Below, piece by piece: positions 8,470 to 17,489 of a DNA stretch of 64,000 bases. Under the pieces are notes generated by a model. The model ran no database searches. It saw only the letters and a program-made list of their open reading frames with translations, and had not been told where the DNA came from. Position numbers and translations under genes: made by a program. Source of the DNA: Streptomyces orinoci. GTDB taxonomy: Bacteria > Actinomycetota > Actinomycetes > Streptomycetales > Streptomycetaceae. How positions within the stretch are numbered: position 1 is the stretch's first letter; every line of letters begins with the position of its first letter. The stretch spans positions 173,994 through 237,993 of the forward strand of contig NZ_PHNC01000035.1 of assembly GCF_003121295.1 (NCBI RefSeq), in the 5' to 3' direction.

Positions 8470-11400
8470 GTGTTCGGTATTCATCTTCATATCCCCGGCC
8501 TCCCCAGCATCAGGACATGCTGTCACTGGCTCGCCAAGCACATGGGCATGTGGTGGCCCGACGGAGATCCTCACAAGTGCCGTAAGGCCGCTGACGCTTG
8601 GCGCACCTTCGCAAAGGCTGTCGATGATGTCATCAAGCCGGTCGACGGCAAGTCGGCCGCGCTGATTCACAACAACAAGGGTGAAGGGATCGAAGCCTAC
8701 GCGGAGTTCTGGCGGCGATATCATGCCGGGCCCGGCAAGGGCTGGTTGGACGATGTGGCCGAGTCGTCCCGTCACATGGCGGAGGCGCTCGACAAATACG
8801 CCGATGCCATTGACCACGCGATCCACCAGATCGAGAAGCGGATCGCGATCGACCTCGCCGTGCTGGGCGCTGGAATCGCGCTCGCCCTGGCGAGTGGCGG
8901 TGCGTTGTCCGGCGCCGCCGCAGGGGTCGCCGCCGAGGTCATCTCGATGGCCGGAGGTCTGGGTCTGGTGGTCTCCGAGGCCGCCGCCGAGGTACTGGGC
9001 ACCGCGGTCGCCGCCGCCGCGTTCGGCGGGGTGGAGTCGGTGGTCGTGGATGCCGCCGTGGCCCAGCCGCTGCAGATCGCCACCGGTCTGCGGGACCACT
9101 TCAGCCTCGATGAGCTCAGTTCCTCCGCCAAGGACGGCATGATCTCCGGCGGGCTGTTCGGCGGTATGGGGGCGAGTGCCAAGGTCGCGATCGAGGCGGG
9201 CTTGCCGGGGCTGGCACTCGACGGGGCCATGCCATCGCTGTCGCGGGTCCCCGGGGAACTGAGTGATCTGGGGGCGCTGAACAAGGCGAAGCTTCCCGAT
9301 CTGGAGATGCCCTCCAATCCGGCGATTCGCCCCCAAGGGGACGAAGTACCCGCACGCGCCCGGGAGACCGAGTCCGTCACCTGCGACCGTGACCCGATCG
9401 ACGTCGCGACCGGGGCAATGTTCCTGTCGGAGACGGATGCCACCCTTGACGGGGTTCTCCCCCTCATTGTCAAGCGCACTCATGTGTCCTCGTACCGGGC
9501 GGGTGGCTGGTTCGGTCCCACCTGGGCGTCCACGCTCGACGAACGGCTCCAACTCGACGCTCAAGGCGTGGTGTTCGCCGCCGAGGACGGCAAGCTCCTG
9601 TGTTACCCGGTACCGTCGGCGGACGGACCGGTCCTGCCGGAGCAGGGACCGCGGCTGGCCCTGACCTGGGATGGCCGAACGGGCGGCGCGATGACGATCA
9701 CCGACCCGGCAACCGGATTGATCCGCACCTTCGCCCAGCCGGTGCGGTCCCCCGCGGGGGAGACCGTTGAACTGCTGCTGGAGTCCATCGAGAACCGCAA
9801 TGGCGACCGCATCGACATCGAGCGCACCCCCACCGGCGTCCCCACCGCGATCCAGCACTCCGGTGGCTACCGCATAGCCATCGACACCCATGGCCCGCGC
9901 ATCACCGCACTACGCCTGCTGACCGGCGACCGGATCCCCCGCACCCCGGCAGCGGACGCCGGTGGTGTGCTTCTCGTCCGCTATGGCTACGACGACGCGG
10001 GCCACCTCACCGAAGTCGTCAACTCCAGCGGCAAACCCCTGCGCTTCACCTACGACATCCAAGGACGCATCACCTCCTGGACCGACCGCAACGGCACTTC
10101 CTACCGTTATGTCTACGACGAGCGCGGACGCGTGGTGCGTACCGAGGGAGCGGACGGATTCCTCTCCGGCACACTCGCCTATGACGAGCAGGCCCGTACC
10201 ACCACAGTCACCGACTCACTGGGCAAACGGACGGTCTACCAGTACAACACGGCCCGTCAAGTAGTCGCCACCACCGATCCGTTGGGGCATACGGCCCGTA
10301 CCGAATGGAACGAACGGGGCGACGCGCGCACCTCTGTCACCGATCCGCTGGGCCGCACCACGCGGTATGAGTACGACGAGGCGGGCAACCTCACCAAGGT
10401 CACCCTCCCCGATGGCTCCACCGCCCGCGCGACGTACAACGCACACTGCCGTCCGGTGGAGGTGGTCGAGCCCGGCGGAACGGTGTGGCGCCACACCTAC
10501 GACGAGGCGGGCAATGTCCTCACCACCACCGACCCGCAAGGCGCCCGCACCCACTACACGTACGACGAGCATGGTCATCTCGCCTCGATCACGGACGCTC
10601 TCGGTCACACCCGTCAGGTGACGTCGGATGCTGCGGGCCTGCCGATCGCGATCACCGACGCTCTGGGGCATACGACGAGGGTGCGCCGTGATCACTTCGG
10701 GCGCGTCGTCGAGACCACCGACCCGCTGGGCCATACGACACGTATGGGCTGGACAACGGAGGGCAAGCCGGCCTGGCGTGAACTCCCGGACGGCACCCGG
10801 GAAACCTGGACGTGGGACGGTGAAGGCAACCTCCTCGCCCACACCGATCCCGTCGGCAACACCACCCGCCAGACTTCCACGCACTTCGACGTCCCCGCCA
10901 CCCGCACCAACGCGGACGGAGCGCAGTACGCGTTCACCTACGACACGGAGGTGCGGCTGACGACGGTCACCAACCCGCAAGGGCTGACCTGGACTTATGA
11001 GTACGACCAGGCAGGGCGGCTGGCATCGGAGACGGACTTCAACGGCCGTACCCTCACCTACCGGCACAACGCCGCAGGGGAGTTGATATCCCGCACCAAT
11101 GGCGCGGGCCAGACGCTGACCTTCACCCGCGACGCACTCGGACGGGTGCTGGAGCAGCGCAGCGACACCGGCGAGGTGACCACATACGCCTACGACACCG
11201 CTGGTGAGCTGGCGCGTGCGAAGAACGCCGATGCCGAGGTGGTCTACGAACGGGACTCCCTCGGGCGCGTGCTGTCGGAGACCGTCGCCGACCGCGCCAT
11301 CACATACACCTACGACGCACTCGGCCGCCGCACTCACCGCACCACCCCCTCCGGCCTGGTGTCGCAGTGGTCGTACGACGCGGAAGGCCGCCCGACCGAA

Positions 11401-12882
11401 CTGCGCGCCGGGGCAGGCACACTGTCCTTCGCCTACGACGCGGCCGGACGGGAAACCGAACGCCACATCGGCGACGGCGTGACGCTGACCCAGTCCTGGG
11501 ACAAGGCCGACCGCCTGACCAGCCAGACCGTACGCCGCACCCACGCGGATGCCCCCTGCCTGTTGCAGCACCGGGCGTACGCCTACCGCGAGGACGGCTA
11601 CCTCACCGAGATCCGCGAACTCACCTCCGGCACCCGCCGCTTCGACCTCGACCCCACGGGCCGCGTCACAGGCGTCAACGCCCACGGCTGGACGGAGCGT
11701 TACGCCTACGACTCCACAGGCAATCTCACCCACGCCACCGCCCCAGCACACGAAGCGCCCGGCGACCGAGAATTCACCGGCACCCTCATCCGGAGCGCGG
11801 GCCACACCACGTACGAGCACGACGCCCAAGGCCGCCTGACGCGCAAGGTCCGCAAGCTCCTCAACGGCCAGACACGGACCTGGACCTTCGTCTGGAACGC
11901 CGAAGACCGCCTCACCGAGGCCACCACCCCCGACGGCGAACGCTGGCGCTACGCCTACGACCCGCTCGGCCGCCGCATATCGAAACAGCGGCTGACCGAC
12001 GACGGCGCGGCGATGGAAACCACCGTCTTCACCTGGGACGGCACCCGCCTCGCGGAACAGACCACAGCCGAAGGCCGCGTCACCACCTGGGACTACGCTC
12101 CCGGCTCCCACCGCCCCCTGACCCAGACCAACCACCGGTCCCTGGTCCGCACCGCAGGCCAATCCCTGATCACCCGCTTCGCCGACACCTCCGACCCCAA
12201 CGAGACCACCCGCTTCCATGCGATCGTCACCGACCTCGTCGGCACTCCCACCGAACTCGTCTCCCCCGCCGGCGAATTGGTATGGCAACGCCGCACCACC
12301 CTCTGGGGCACCCACTACCCATCCGTAACGGACAAGGCCTCCATCGCCTGCCCACTGCGTTTCCCGGGCCAGTACGCCGACCCCGAAACGGGCCTGCACT
12401 ACAACTACTTCCGCTACTACGACCCTGAGTTGGCCCGCTATGCGAGTCCTGATCCACTGGGGATTGAGCCTGCACCGAACCACCACAGTTACGTCGTCAA
12501 TCCACAGGCTTGGACCGACCCACTCGGGCTGGCTGGTTGTAAGGACTCGAACGTTGCCCTGCGAGGGTGGCGAAATCAAGAACTCCAGATGGGCCCGCAC
12601 AGTGTCCTGCTGGACAAGAAAGGGATGAAACACTTCCTGGATCGTCACCACCCGACGTATTGGGACGGTTCAGTAAAGGCCAGTCAGACGTTCTTCGACA
12701 GAACCATGACTGTTGAGGATCTGAAGAATGCTGTTCGTGAGGTCCTGAAGCAGAACCGCGAGGAGATCGTGCGGCGCGGCGTACGCGGAATGTACCAAGT
12801 TGAGGGGGAAGTTGATGGAGTGCGGTATACGTTGGGTATAAATAAGGGCCGCATTGGACAGTTCTATCCCCACTCGAACTAG
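8470..12882 (+). CDS. RHS/YD-repeat polymorphic toxin with unrecognised C-terminal tip
   Basis: The product is 1470 residues with a GTG start. Residues 1-125 are helical and may be the export-targeting region; residues about 135-205 are strongly hydrophobic and Ala/Gly-rich. A DUF6531-type segment (DVATGAMFLSETD) lies near residue 315. Residues about 480-1280 carry YD repeats (YDEAGNLT, YDEHGHLAS, YDALGRRT) that should form the cocoon-like RHS shell. The RHS core signature with RFPGQYADPETGLHYNYFRY lies near 1297, followed by DPLGI and, at the cleavage point, DPLGLAG near 1353. The last about 113 residues are the variable tip, with HFLDRHHPTYWDGS and GRIGQFYP motifs. The arrangement predicts a contact-dependent or secreted toxin neutralised by the next gene. 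Confidence 0.9.
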   Translation: MFGIHLHIPGLPSIRTCCHWLAKHMGMWWPDGDPHKCRKAADAWRTFAKAVDDVIKPVDGKSAALIHNNKGEGIEAYAEFWRRYHAGPGKGWLDDVAESSRHMAEALDKYADAIDHAIHQIEKRIAIDLAVLGAGIALALASGGALSGAAAGVAAEVISMAGGLGLVVSEAAAEVLGTAVAAAAFGGVESVVVDAAVAQPLQIATGLRDHFSLDELSSSAKDGMISGGLFGGMGASAKVAIEAGLPGLALDGAMPSLSRVPGELSDLGALNKAKLPDLEMPSNPAIRPQGDEVPARARETESVTCDRDPIDVATGAMFLSETDATLDGVLPLIVKRTHVSSYRAGGWFGPTWASTLDERLQLDAQGVVFAAEDGKLLCYPVPSADGPVLPEQGPRLALTWDGRTGGAMTITDPATGLIRTFAQPVRSPAGETVELLLESIENRNGDRIDIERTPTGVPTAIQHSGGYRIAIDTHGPRITALRLLTGDRIPRTPAADAGGVLLVRYGYDDAGHLTEVVNSSGKPLRFTYDIQGRITSWTDRNGTSYRYVYDERGRVVRTEGADGFLSGTLAYDEQARTTTVTDSLGKRTVYQYNTARQVVATTDPLGHTARTEWNERGDARTSVTDPLGRTTRYEYDEAGNLTKVTLPDGSTARATYNAHCRPVEVVEPGGTVWRHTYDEAGNVLTTTDPQGARTHYTYDEHGHLASITDALGHTRQVTSDAAGLPIAITDALGHTTRVRRDHFGRVVETTDPLGHTTRMGWTTEGKPAWRELPDGTRETWTWDGEGNLLAHTDPVGNTTRQTSTHFDVPATRTNADGAQYAFTYDTEVRLTTVTNPQGLTWTYEYDQAGRLASETDFNGRTLTYRHNAAGELISRTNGAGQTLTFTRDALGRVLEQRSDTGEVTTYAYDTAGELARAKNADAEVVYERDSLGRVLSETVADRAITYTYDALGRRTHRTTPSGLVSQWSYDAEGRPTELRAGAGTLSFAYDAAGRETERHIGDGVTLTQSWDKADRLTSQTVRRTHADAPCLLQHRAYAYREDGYLTEIRELTSGTRRFDLDPTGRVTGVNAHGWTERYAYDSTGNLTHATAPAHEAPGDREFTGTLIRSAGHTTYEHDAQGRLTRKVRKLLNGQTRTWTFVWNAEDRLTEATTPDGERWRYAYDPLGRRISKQRLTDDGAAMETTVFTWDGTRLAEQTTAEGRVTTWDYAPGSHRPLTQTNHRSLVRTAGQSLITRFADTSDPNETTRFHAIVTDLVGTPTELVSPAGELVWQRRTTLWGTHYPSVTDKASIACPLRFPGQYADPETGLHYNYFRYYDPELARYASPDPLGIEPAPNHHSYVVNPQAWTDPLGLAGCKDSNVALRGWRNQELQMGPHSVLLDKKGMKHFLDRHHPTYWDGSVKASQTFFDRTMTVEDLKNAVREVLKQNREEIVRRGVRGMYQVEGEVDGVRYTLGINKGRIGQFYPHSN

Positions 12883-12890
12883 GAGGACTT

Positions 12891-13349
12891 ATGCTGGCCG
12901 CAAAGACCTATCTACGAACTCCGGACGGCGAGTTCATTCCTGTTGACGAGGCAAGATTTGCGATTCAGGATCCCGACTACATCGAGGGAGCCCTGGAGCT
13001 TTCGGTAAACGGCGTTCAGATCCTGCCACTTGCCTACTGGGACTACGTGGACCAACTCTGGGCGTACATTGTCAACATGCTTGAAGAACTCAGGCATTCG
13101 GGCACCGCTGCAACCATGCTCCCTGACCAGCCAATTGAGTTGAGCTTTACCAAGAAGGTGCCGCATTCGGTCCTCGTCCAGTCAGCATCCAAGGACGAGA
13201 CGCGTTCGGCAATTACCAGTATGTCCGAGCTGCACTCTACGCTTTGCGAATCCGGTGCCGAGTTTTTCCAAGCCATGGAACGACTGGTGCCAGAGTCGGC
13301 AAATTTCTACGCGTCCGAGCGTGAACGAATCTTGAGAATCCAGCAATGA
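12891..13349 (+). CDS. Candidate cognate immunity protein of the RHS toxin
   Basis: The product is 152 residues with a strong AGGAGG site; the gene starts 9 bases after the toxin stop, the usual position for an immunity gene. The protein is soluble and mixed alpha/beta, and it contains neither signal peptide nor transmembrane segment, as expected for a cytosolic antidote. It begins MLAAKTYLRTPDGEFIPVDE. Local GC content is visibly lower than in the flanking core genes, as is usual for toxin-immunity cassettes. No named immunity family is recognised; the role is inferred from position only. Confidence 0.65.
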   Translation: MLAAKTYLRTPDGEFIPVDEARFAIQDPDYIEGALELSVNGVQILPLAYWDYVDQLWAYIVNMLEELRHSGTAATMLPDQPIELSFTKKVPHSVLVQSASKDETRSAITSMSELHSTLCESGAEFFQAMERLVPESANFYASERERILRIQQ

Positions 13350-13443
13350 CTTGTGTAGCTGTAGCGATCCCACCGATTGCCCGGCCATGGAGCCTCTCGG
13401 AAAGCCCATGACCTCGTAACCGCAGTGAAAGGGAAATCCCAAC

Positions 13444-14070
13444 TTGCGTCCGCGCCCCAACCCGGACGGCATGGTTGACCTCGCCCGAGGCGACGACCCC
13501 AGCCGTAAAACCAAGCTCGCCGAGCGACTGGCTGCCGGCGGACTGGTATTCCTGGGAATGGTGGACCCGGATCGTCCGCTCATCCCGCCGACGCTGGCCG
13601 GCATGGCCACGAGTTATCCCGAATCGGAGAAGTGGCGGACATCGTCCGTCGACAGGGATGCGGCGGATTGCGTTACCAGAGCAAACGAGGGGTGGTTTGA
13701 CCTGGCCCGCGAAGGTGGGCTGTTCGGGGACGATCGAGAGTTTCTTGTCGCCGTCGCCATTTCCGAAGAGGATGATTGGTGGGCGCGTGTCAGACTGGCC
13801 GAGACATGGGATGTGATGGGGGCGGGATCTGCCAATGCTCTCGGCAATGGATTCGGCCTTCCCGCTTTTCATATGCTGTCGCTGACTGGGGATGTCGTCG
13901 TCTGTGGCATGGTGTGGCAGTCGTCCATCGGCACCTACTTGGTAAGCGGCTTCGAAAAGGTCAAGGGTTTTCGCGACAACGCGGAGTGGAAAGCGAACTG
14001 GGCCAGAACTCCTCGATATGAGGCGTTGGCGATCCGGAGGTGGCTGGAATCCATTGACCAGGTCACGTGA
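13444..14070 (+). CDS. Orphan protein in the toxin island, possible displaced immunity gene
   Basis: The frame encodes 208 residues from a TTG preceded by AAAGGGAAA; an ATG at 13471 is an alternative start. The sequence reads as a soluble protein (AERLAAGGLVFLGMVDPDRP; DREFLVAVAISEEDDWWARVR; WLESIDQVT at the end). It lies between the intact immunity gene and a broken RHS core fragment, which is where displaced toxin tips and immunity genes accumulate in RHS loci. No family is recognised, and the immunity role is a guess from context. Confidence 0.5.
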   Translation: MRPRPNPDGMVDLARGDDPSRKTKLAERLAAGGLVFLGMVDPDRPLIPPTLAGMATSYPESEKWRTSSVDRDAADCVTRANEGWFDLAREGGLFGDDREFLVAVAISEEDDWWARVRLAETWDVMGAGSANALGNGFGLPAFHMLSLTGDVVVCGMVWQSSIGTYLVSGFEKVKGFRDNAEWKANWARTPRYEALAIRRWLESIDQVT

Positions 14071-14159
14071 CCCGGTGCGTGTAACTTCGAGTTTTCGGGA
14101 AAGAGCTCGCCGGAGTTCCGTTGTGCAGTGCGGACCTTGCTGACGGTCCAGGTGAAAAA

Positions 14160-14515
14160 CTTGGCACCTGGACCTTCGCCTGGAACGCCGAAGACCGCCT
14201 CGCGCAGGCCACCACCCGACGGCGAACGCTGGCGCTACGCCTACGACCCGCGCGATCGTCACCGACCTCGTCGGCACCCCCAACGAACTCGTATCTCCCG
14301 CAGGCGAATTGGTCTGGCAACGCCGCACCACCCTCTGGGGCACCCACTACCCCTCCATAACGGACAAGGCCTCCATCGCCTGCCCACTGCGTTTCCCGGG
14401 CGAATACGCCGACCCCGAAACCGGCCTGCACTACAACTACTTCCGCTACTACGACCCGGCGAGGGGGCGCTATCTCACCCAAGACCCGCTCGGCTTGGGC
14501 CCCGCCCCGAACCCA
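14160..14515 (+). pseudogene. Broken second copy of the RHS core region
   Basis: At nucleotide level this stretch matches two separate parts of the intact RHS gene: 14160-14247 matches about 11880-11967, and 14248-14460 matches about 12217-12429. The roughly 250 bases between them are missing. A 2-base loss near 14214 also breaks the frame. The second part reads RRTTLWGTHYPSITDKAS and RFPGEYADPETGLHYNYFRY, then DPLGLGPAPNP, after which no tip follows. It is a remnant of tip exchange or of a duplicated RHS end. Confidence 0.8.
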
Positions 14516-14552
14516 GCGTCCTGGAGATCCCCGCCTTCGCTACTATGCCGAT

Positions 14553-15359
14553 ATGGTCGAGCGCGGAGGACTCCAGGCGGCTATCGTCTCAATCGCCCGC
14601 GAACACCAAATCGACCTCGGTGTCACGGCTGAGCATCTCGAATCAGAGGCTCAGCACTGGAGCGCTGCGGAGTTCGGGTCGTCACGCGGGGCGATGCGGG
14701 TTCATATCGGTCACGGCGCGCGCCGATTCGCCATCACGTTGGATAGCGGTCAGGGGTACGTCTGGGCGAGCGGAAGCACCATGGATCTCCTCGAAGTGGC
14801 CGAAGCGTTGGCCTTCTGGAGGCAGGGTGCAAAGCTCAAGGAGCTCAGTAAGCGTTTTCCCTTTATGACGTTCGACAGGCTTAGTCAGGCACATGAGGAC
14901 GGAAACCCGGTCGAGACGCAGTGGGACATCCTCATCGGTGATGACACGTTTCTTGCCTACCGAGAACTGCTGCTGGCACTGCACGAGGCCGCCAGCGCCC
15001 ACCGGTACGGCGACGAGGTGAGGGTAGGCGGCGAGCACCGGGCGTACGCCTACCGCGAGGACGGCTACCTCACCAAGATCCGCGAACTCACCTCCGGCAC
15101 CTGCCGCTTCGACCTCGACCCCGCCGGCCGCGTCAAAGGCGTCAACGCCATGGCCGGATGGAGCGTTACGCCTGCGACTCCGCGGGAACGTGCGCCGACC
15201 TCAGCGCACGTAGCGGTGACGGTCCCGGGCGCGATGGCGGCCATCTGCTCAAACTCCTCCGTCGGCATGTGCGATGCCCTCTTCACAGGTGAAGGCCGGC
15301 TTCGCCCGCCATCGACGGCGTCGCGGTGGTGTTGCCGTACGGGCCATCTGGACGAGTGA
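14553..15359 (+). CDS. Immunity-like protein fused in frame to an RHS fragment
   Basis: The frame encodes 268 residues from the ATG, with no clear ribosome-binding site. Residues 1 to about 160 read as an independent soluble protein (MVERGGLQAAIVSIAREHQ; WASGSTMDLLEVAEALAFW; TFLAYRELLLALHEAASAHR). From residue about 162 the sequence switches to RHS repeat (HRAYAYREDGYLTKIRELTS), matching the intact toxin near 11573-11713, and then to low-quality sequence up to the stop. The first part was probably an immunity gene for a lost tip and the chimera a by-product of recombination. Whether it is expressed is doubtful. Confidence 0.45.
   Translation: MVERGGLQAAIVSIAREHQIDLGVTAEHLESEAQHWSAAEFGSSRGAMRVHIGHGARRFAITLDSGQGYVWASGSTMDLLEVAEALAFWRQGAKLKELSKRFPFMTFDRLSQAHEDGNPVETQWDILIGDDTFLAYRELLLALHEAASAHRYGDEVRVGGEHRAYAYREDGYLTKIRELTSGTCRFDLDPAGRVKGVNAMAGWSVTPATPRERAPTSAHVAVTVPGAMAAICSNSSVGMCDALFTGEGRLRPPSTASRWCCRTGHLDE
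15036..15190 (+). repeat. Displaced RHS-repeat fragment
   Basis: This is close to identical in nucleotide sequence to about 11567-11722 of the intact RHS gene; sparse substitutions are visible, such as acctgccgc for acccgccgc. It lies inside the frame of the chimera at 14553-15359. It supports repeated recombination between RHS copies in this island. Confidence 0.8.
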
Positions 15360-15605
15360 TCGACTCCTCGGCATGAGCAGTGGGGCTCAGCATGTCGGCT
15401 CGAACGAGTCGGCATTTTCGGGGAGTTGAGGAGCTAGTTTTCGCTCTTGTCGCGCCCATATGGGGCTCGAACTTCATAGCGTGCGGCGTGTGGCGCCGTG
15501 CGGTACGGCAGTTGTCCGGGAAGTGTCCAGAACTGTCCTTGCTGCCCACCGTGACATCTGCGCTGTCAACGGCGTTGGGGACGGGCATACCGGAGGTGGA
15601 GACGC

Positions 15606-16493
15606 ATGGGCGTGGGCAAGGACGGTGTGGAGTACACGTCGAGCGGGGCGCGTGGGGCGGAGGAGTCCGGGTGGGAGCTCGATCCCGAGGACGATTCGGT
15701 CGTGACGGTCGCGGCCGTCGGCCGGCAGATCAAGCTGTGGCGGGAAGCGGCGGGGCTGCGGCAGGCCGACCTCGGGGCCGCGACCGGGTACAGCTTGGAC
15801 CTTATCTCCAAGGTCGAGAGGGGCCTTCGCATTCCCAAGCCGCAGTTCCTCGACAAGGCGGACGAGGTCTTGGGGGCGGGCGGGAAGCTCGCCGCGATGA
15901 AGAAGGACATCGCGGAGGCGCGGTACCCGAAGAAAGTACGGGATGTGGCACGGCTGGAGCGCGAGGCGGTTGAGTTGGGGTCGTACAACAGCCTTGTCGT
16001 GGATGGGCTGTTGCAGACCGAGGGGTATGCACGAGCTGTCATGCGCTCACGGCGGCCCCCGTGGGATGAGGACGAGGTGGAGCGGCGGGTGGCAGCGCGG
16101 CTGGAGCGGCAGGTGATCGTCGATGCATGTGCCACGCCGCCGATCTTCAGCTTCGTCTTGTGTGAGGCTGTGCTCCGCCGCACCATCGGAGGCACAATGG
16201 TCATGCGTCAGCAGCTCGAACGGCTGCTTGAGGTAAGCCGGTTGTGGAACGTGGACCTTCAGATCATGCCTCTGAGGTGCGGGCAACACTCTGGTCTCGA
16301 AGGCCCCTTCCGACTGCTGAGGCTCAGGGACGGCACGATGGTCGGGCTCGAATCCGTACAGCTCGCCAGTCGTGTGCTCACAGACCACAGGCAGGTCCAA
16401 ACTCTCGACCTGCGTTACGGAGCGATCCGTGCACAGGCAATGAGCCCGCAGGATTCGCTCGCCGTCATCGAGAAAGTGTTGGGTGAGACATGA
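15606..16493 (+). CDS. XRE-family regulator with DUF5753 domain
   Basis: The product is 295 residues from an ATG with GGAGGTGGAG upstream. Residues about 35-95 form an XRE-type helix-turn-helix (GRQIKLWREAAGLRQADLG; GYSLDLISKVERGLRIPK). The C-terminal two thirds match the Streptomyces DUF5753 ligand- or partner-binding domain (SYNSLVVDGLLQTEGYARAV; LQIMPLRCGQHSGLEGPFRL). Such genes occur in dozens of copies per Streptomyces genome, usually followed by a DUF397 gene, as here, with an overlapping ATGA. Known pairs regulate development or antibiotic production, but the targets of this one cannot be predicted. Confidence 0.9.
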   Translation: MGVGKDGVEYTSSGARGAEESGWELDPEDDSVVTVAAVGRQIKLWREAAGLRQADLGAATGYSLDLISKVERGLRIPKPQFLDKADEVLGAGGKLAAMKKDIAEARYPKKVRDVARLEREAVELGSYNSLVVDGLLQTEGYARAVMRSRRPPWDEDEVERRVAARLERQVIVDACATPPIFSFVLCEAVLRRTIGGTMVMRQQLERLLEVSRLWNVDLQIMPLRCGQHSGLEGPFRLLRLRDGTMVGLESVQLASRVLTDHRQVQTLDLRYGAIRAQAMSPQDSLAVIEKVLGET

Positions 16494-16696
16494 GTTTGGA
16501 ATCTCCTGCGGGACACGGTTCGGCCAGGGAGTGGATAAAGAGCAGCTACAGCGGCGCAGATGACCCTTCTTGCGTCGAGGTGGCTGCGACCCAGACCGTG
16601 ATCCGCGTTCGCGACTCCAAGAACACAGACGGCCCGCAGCTGGCGTTCACGCGGGATACGTGGGCCGAGTTCGTGAGGAGTGCATCCGAAGACTGA
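16490..16696 (+). CDS. DUF397 domain protein, partner of the XRE regulator
   Basis: The product is 68 residues and its start overlaps the regulator stop by 4 bases. The WIKSSYSGADDPSCVEVA start, the VRDSKNTDGPQLAFTRDTW middle and the C-terminal WAEFVRSA are diagnostic of DUF397. Family members bind or antagonise the adjacent XRE/DUF5753 protein. It is followed by a GC-rich terminator hairpin. Confidence 0.92.
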   Translation: MSLESPAGHGSAREWIKSSYSGADDPSCVEVAATQTVIRVRDSKNTDGPQLAFTRDTWAEFVRSASED

Positions 16697-16709
16697 CCTG
16701 AACAGCTCG

Positions 16710-16744
16710 CGCCCCGCTGCCGGGTTGCTTCCGGGAGCGGGGCG
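16710..16744 (+). terminator. Terminator hairpin after the XRE/DUF397 pair
   Basis: CGCCCCGCT at 16710-16718 pairs with AGCGGGGCG at 16736-16744. It begins 14 bases after the DUF397 stop and, on the other strand, lies just downstream of the decayed genes at 16763. Confidence 0.65.
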
Positions 16745-16762
16745 TACCCGGCAGGCCCCCGC

Positions 16763-17480
16763 TCAGCCCGCCGTCCGCACCCCCACCTCCGCCAGGAACG
16801 GTGCCCCGTACGGTGCCGGATCGAAGTTCGGCTCGGTGGTGAGGATGTCCAGGCCCAGGGGGGTGGCGGTGGTTATCCGGCCGGAGCGGTCGTTCTCGGG
16901 GAGGTGGTAGCGGACCAGCAGGGAGGGCTCGGTCAGGGCGGTCAGGCGGAGGACCCGGGTGGCCTCGTCGGGGTCGTCCATGGCGCCGCTGAACAGCCGG
17001 GAGGGGATCGGTGCGCGAAGCGCCGCGCGCTCTTGAAGCCGAACAGGCCGGGTTTGGCCACATGGCCGTAGAAGGCGGGGTCGGTGCCCAGGGAGATTTC
17101 CTGGCAGCCCAGTTCCCGGGCGGTCTGGAAGGCCTGCATATAGCAGGCGCAGATTGGCCCAGGGGAAGCCGATCTTGGAAGTGCAGCTCGCTGACCGCCC
17201 CGGGGCCCAACGCCAGGAACCGGACGCTGCGCAGTTTCGGTGGCGGCGAAGTCGTCCAGCCCGGCGCCGCCGGGGTCGGTGCGCTCCACGCTGCCGGTGG
17301 AGCTGCGCAGCGGCAGGGCGCGCCAGTCGAAGTCCGCGTACTCGGCCGGTCCGGACTCGAACGCCCGCTGGAGCGGCCACTGTTGACGGTCCAGCCGCTC
17401 CAGGTCCGCGCGGAGCCGGGCCACGTCGAAGACCGGCAGCAGGCGGGTGGTGCCGGTGGTGGGGGCGGTATCACCACCGT
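16763..17480 (-). pseudogene. Frameshifted GNAT/FemAB-like acyltransferase gene
   Basis: A continuous protein can be followed only by changing frame about four times. The pieces in order are PVFDVARLRADLERLDRQQW, then LRSVRFLALGPGAVSELHF, then IGFPWANLRLLY, then ARELGCQEISLGTDPAFYGH and KPGLFGFK, and finally IPSRLFSGAMDDPDEATRV through to EVGVRTAG and the stop. The GxxAxxAxxxGxxxxxLGxDPxxxxH arrangement resembles GNAT or FemAB/BioF2-type acyl- or aminoacyl-transferases, but the family call is weak. The gene converges on DUF397 and adjoins the eroded carrier-protein cluster, to which it may have belonged. Confidence 0.55.
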
Positions 17481-17489
17481 CTTGCGGTT

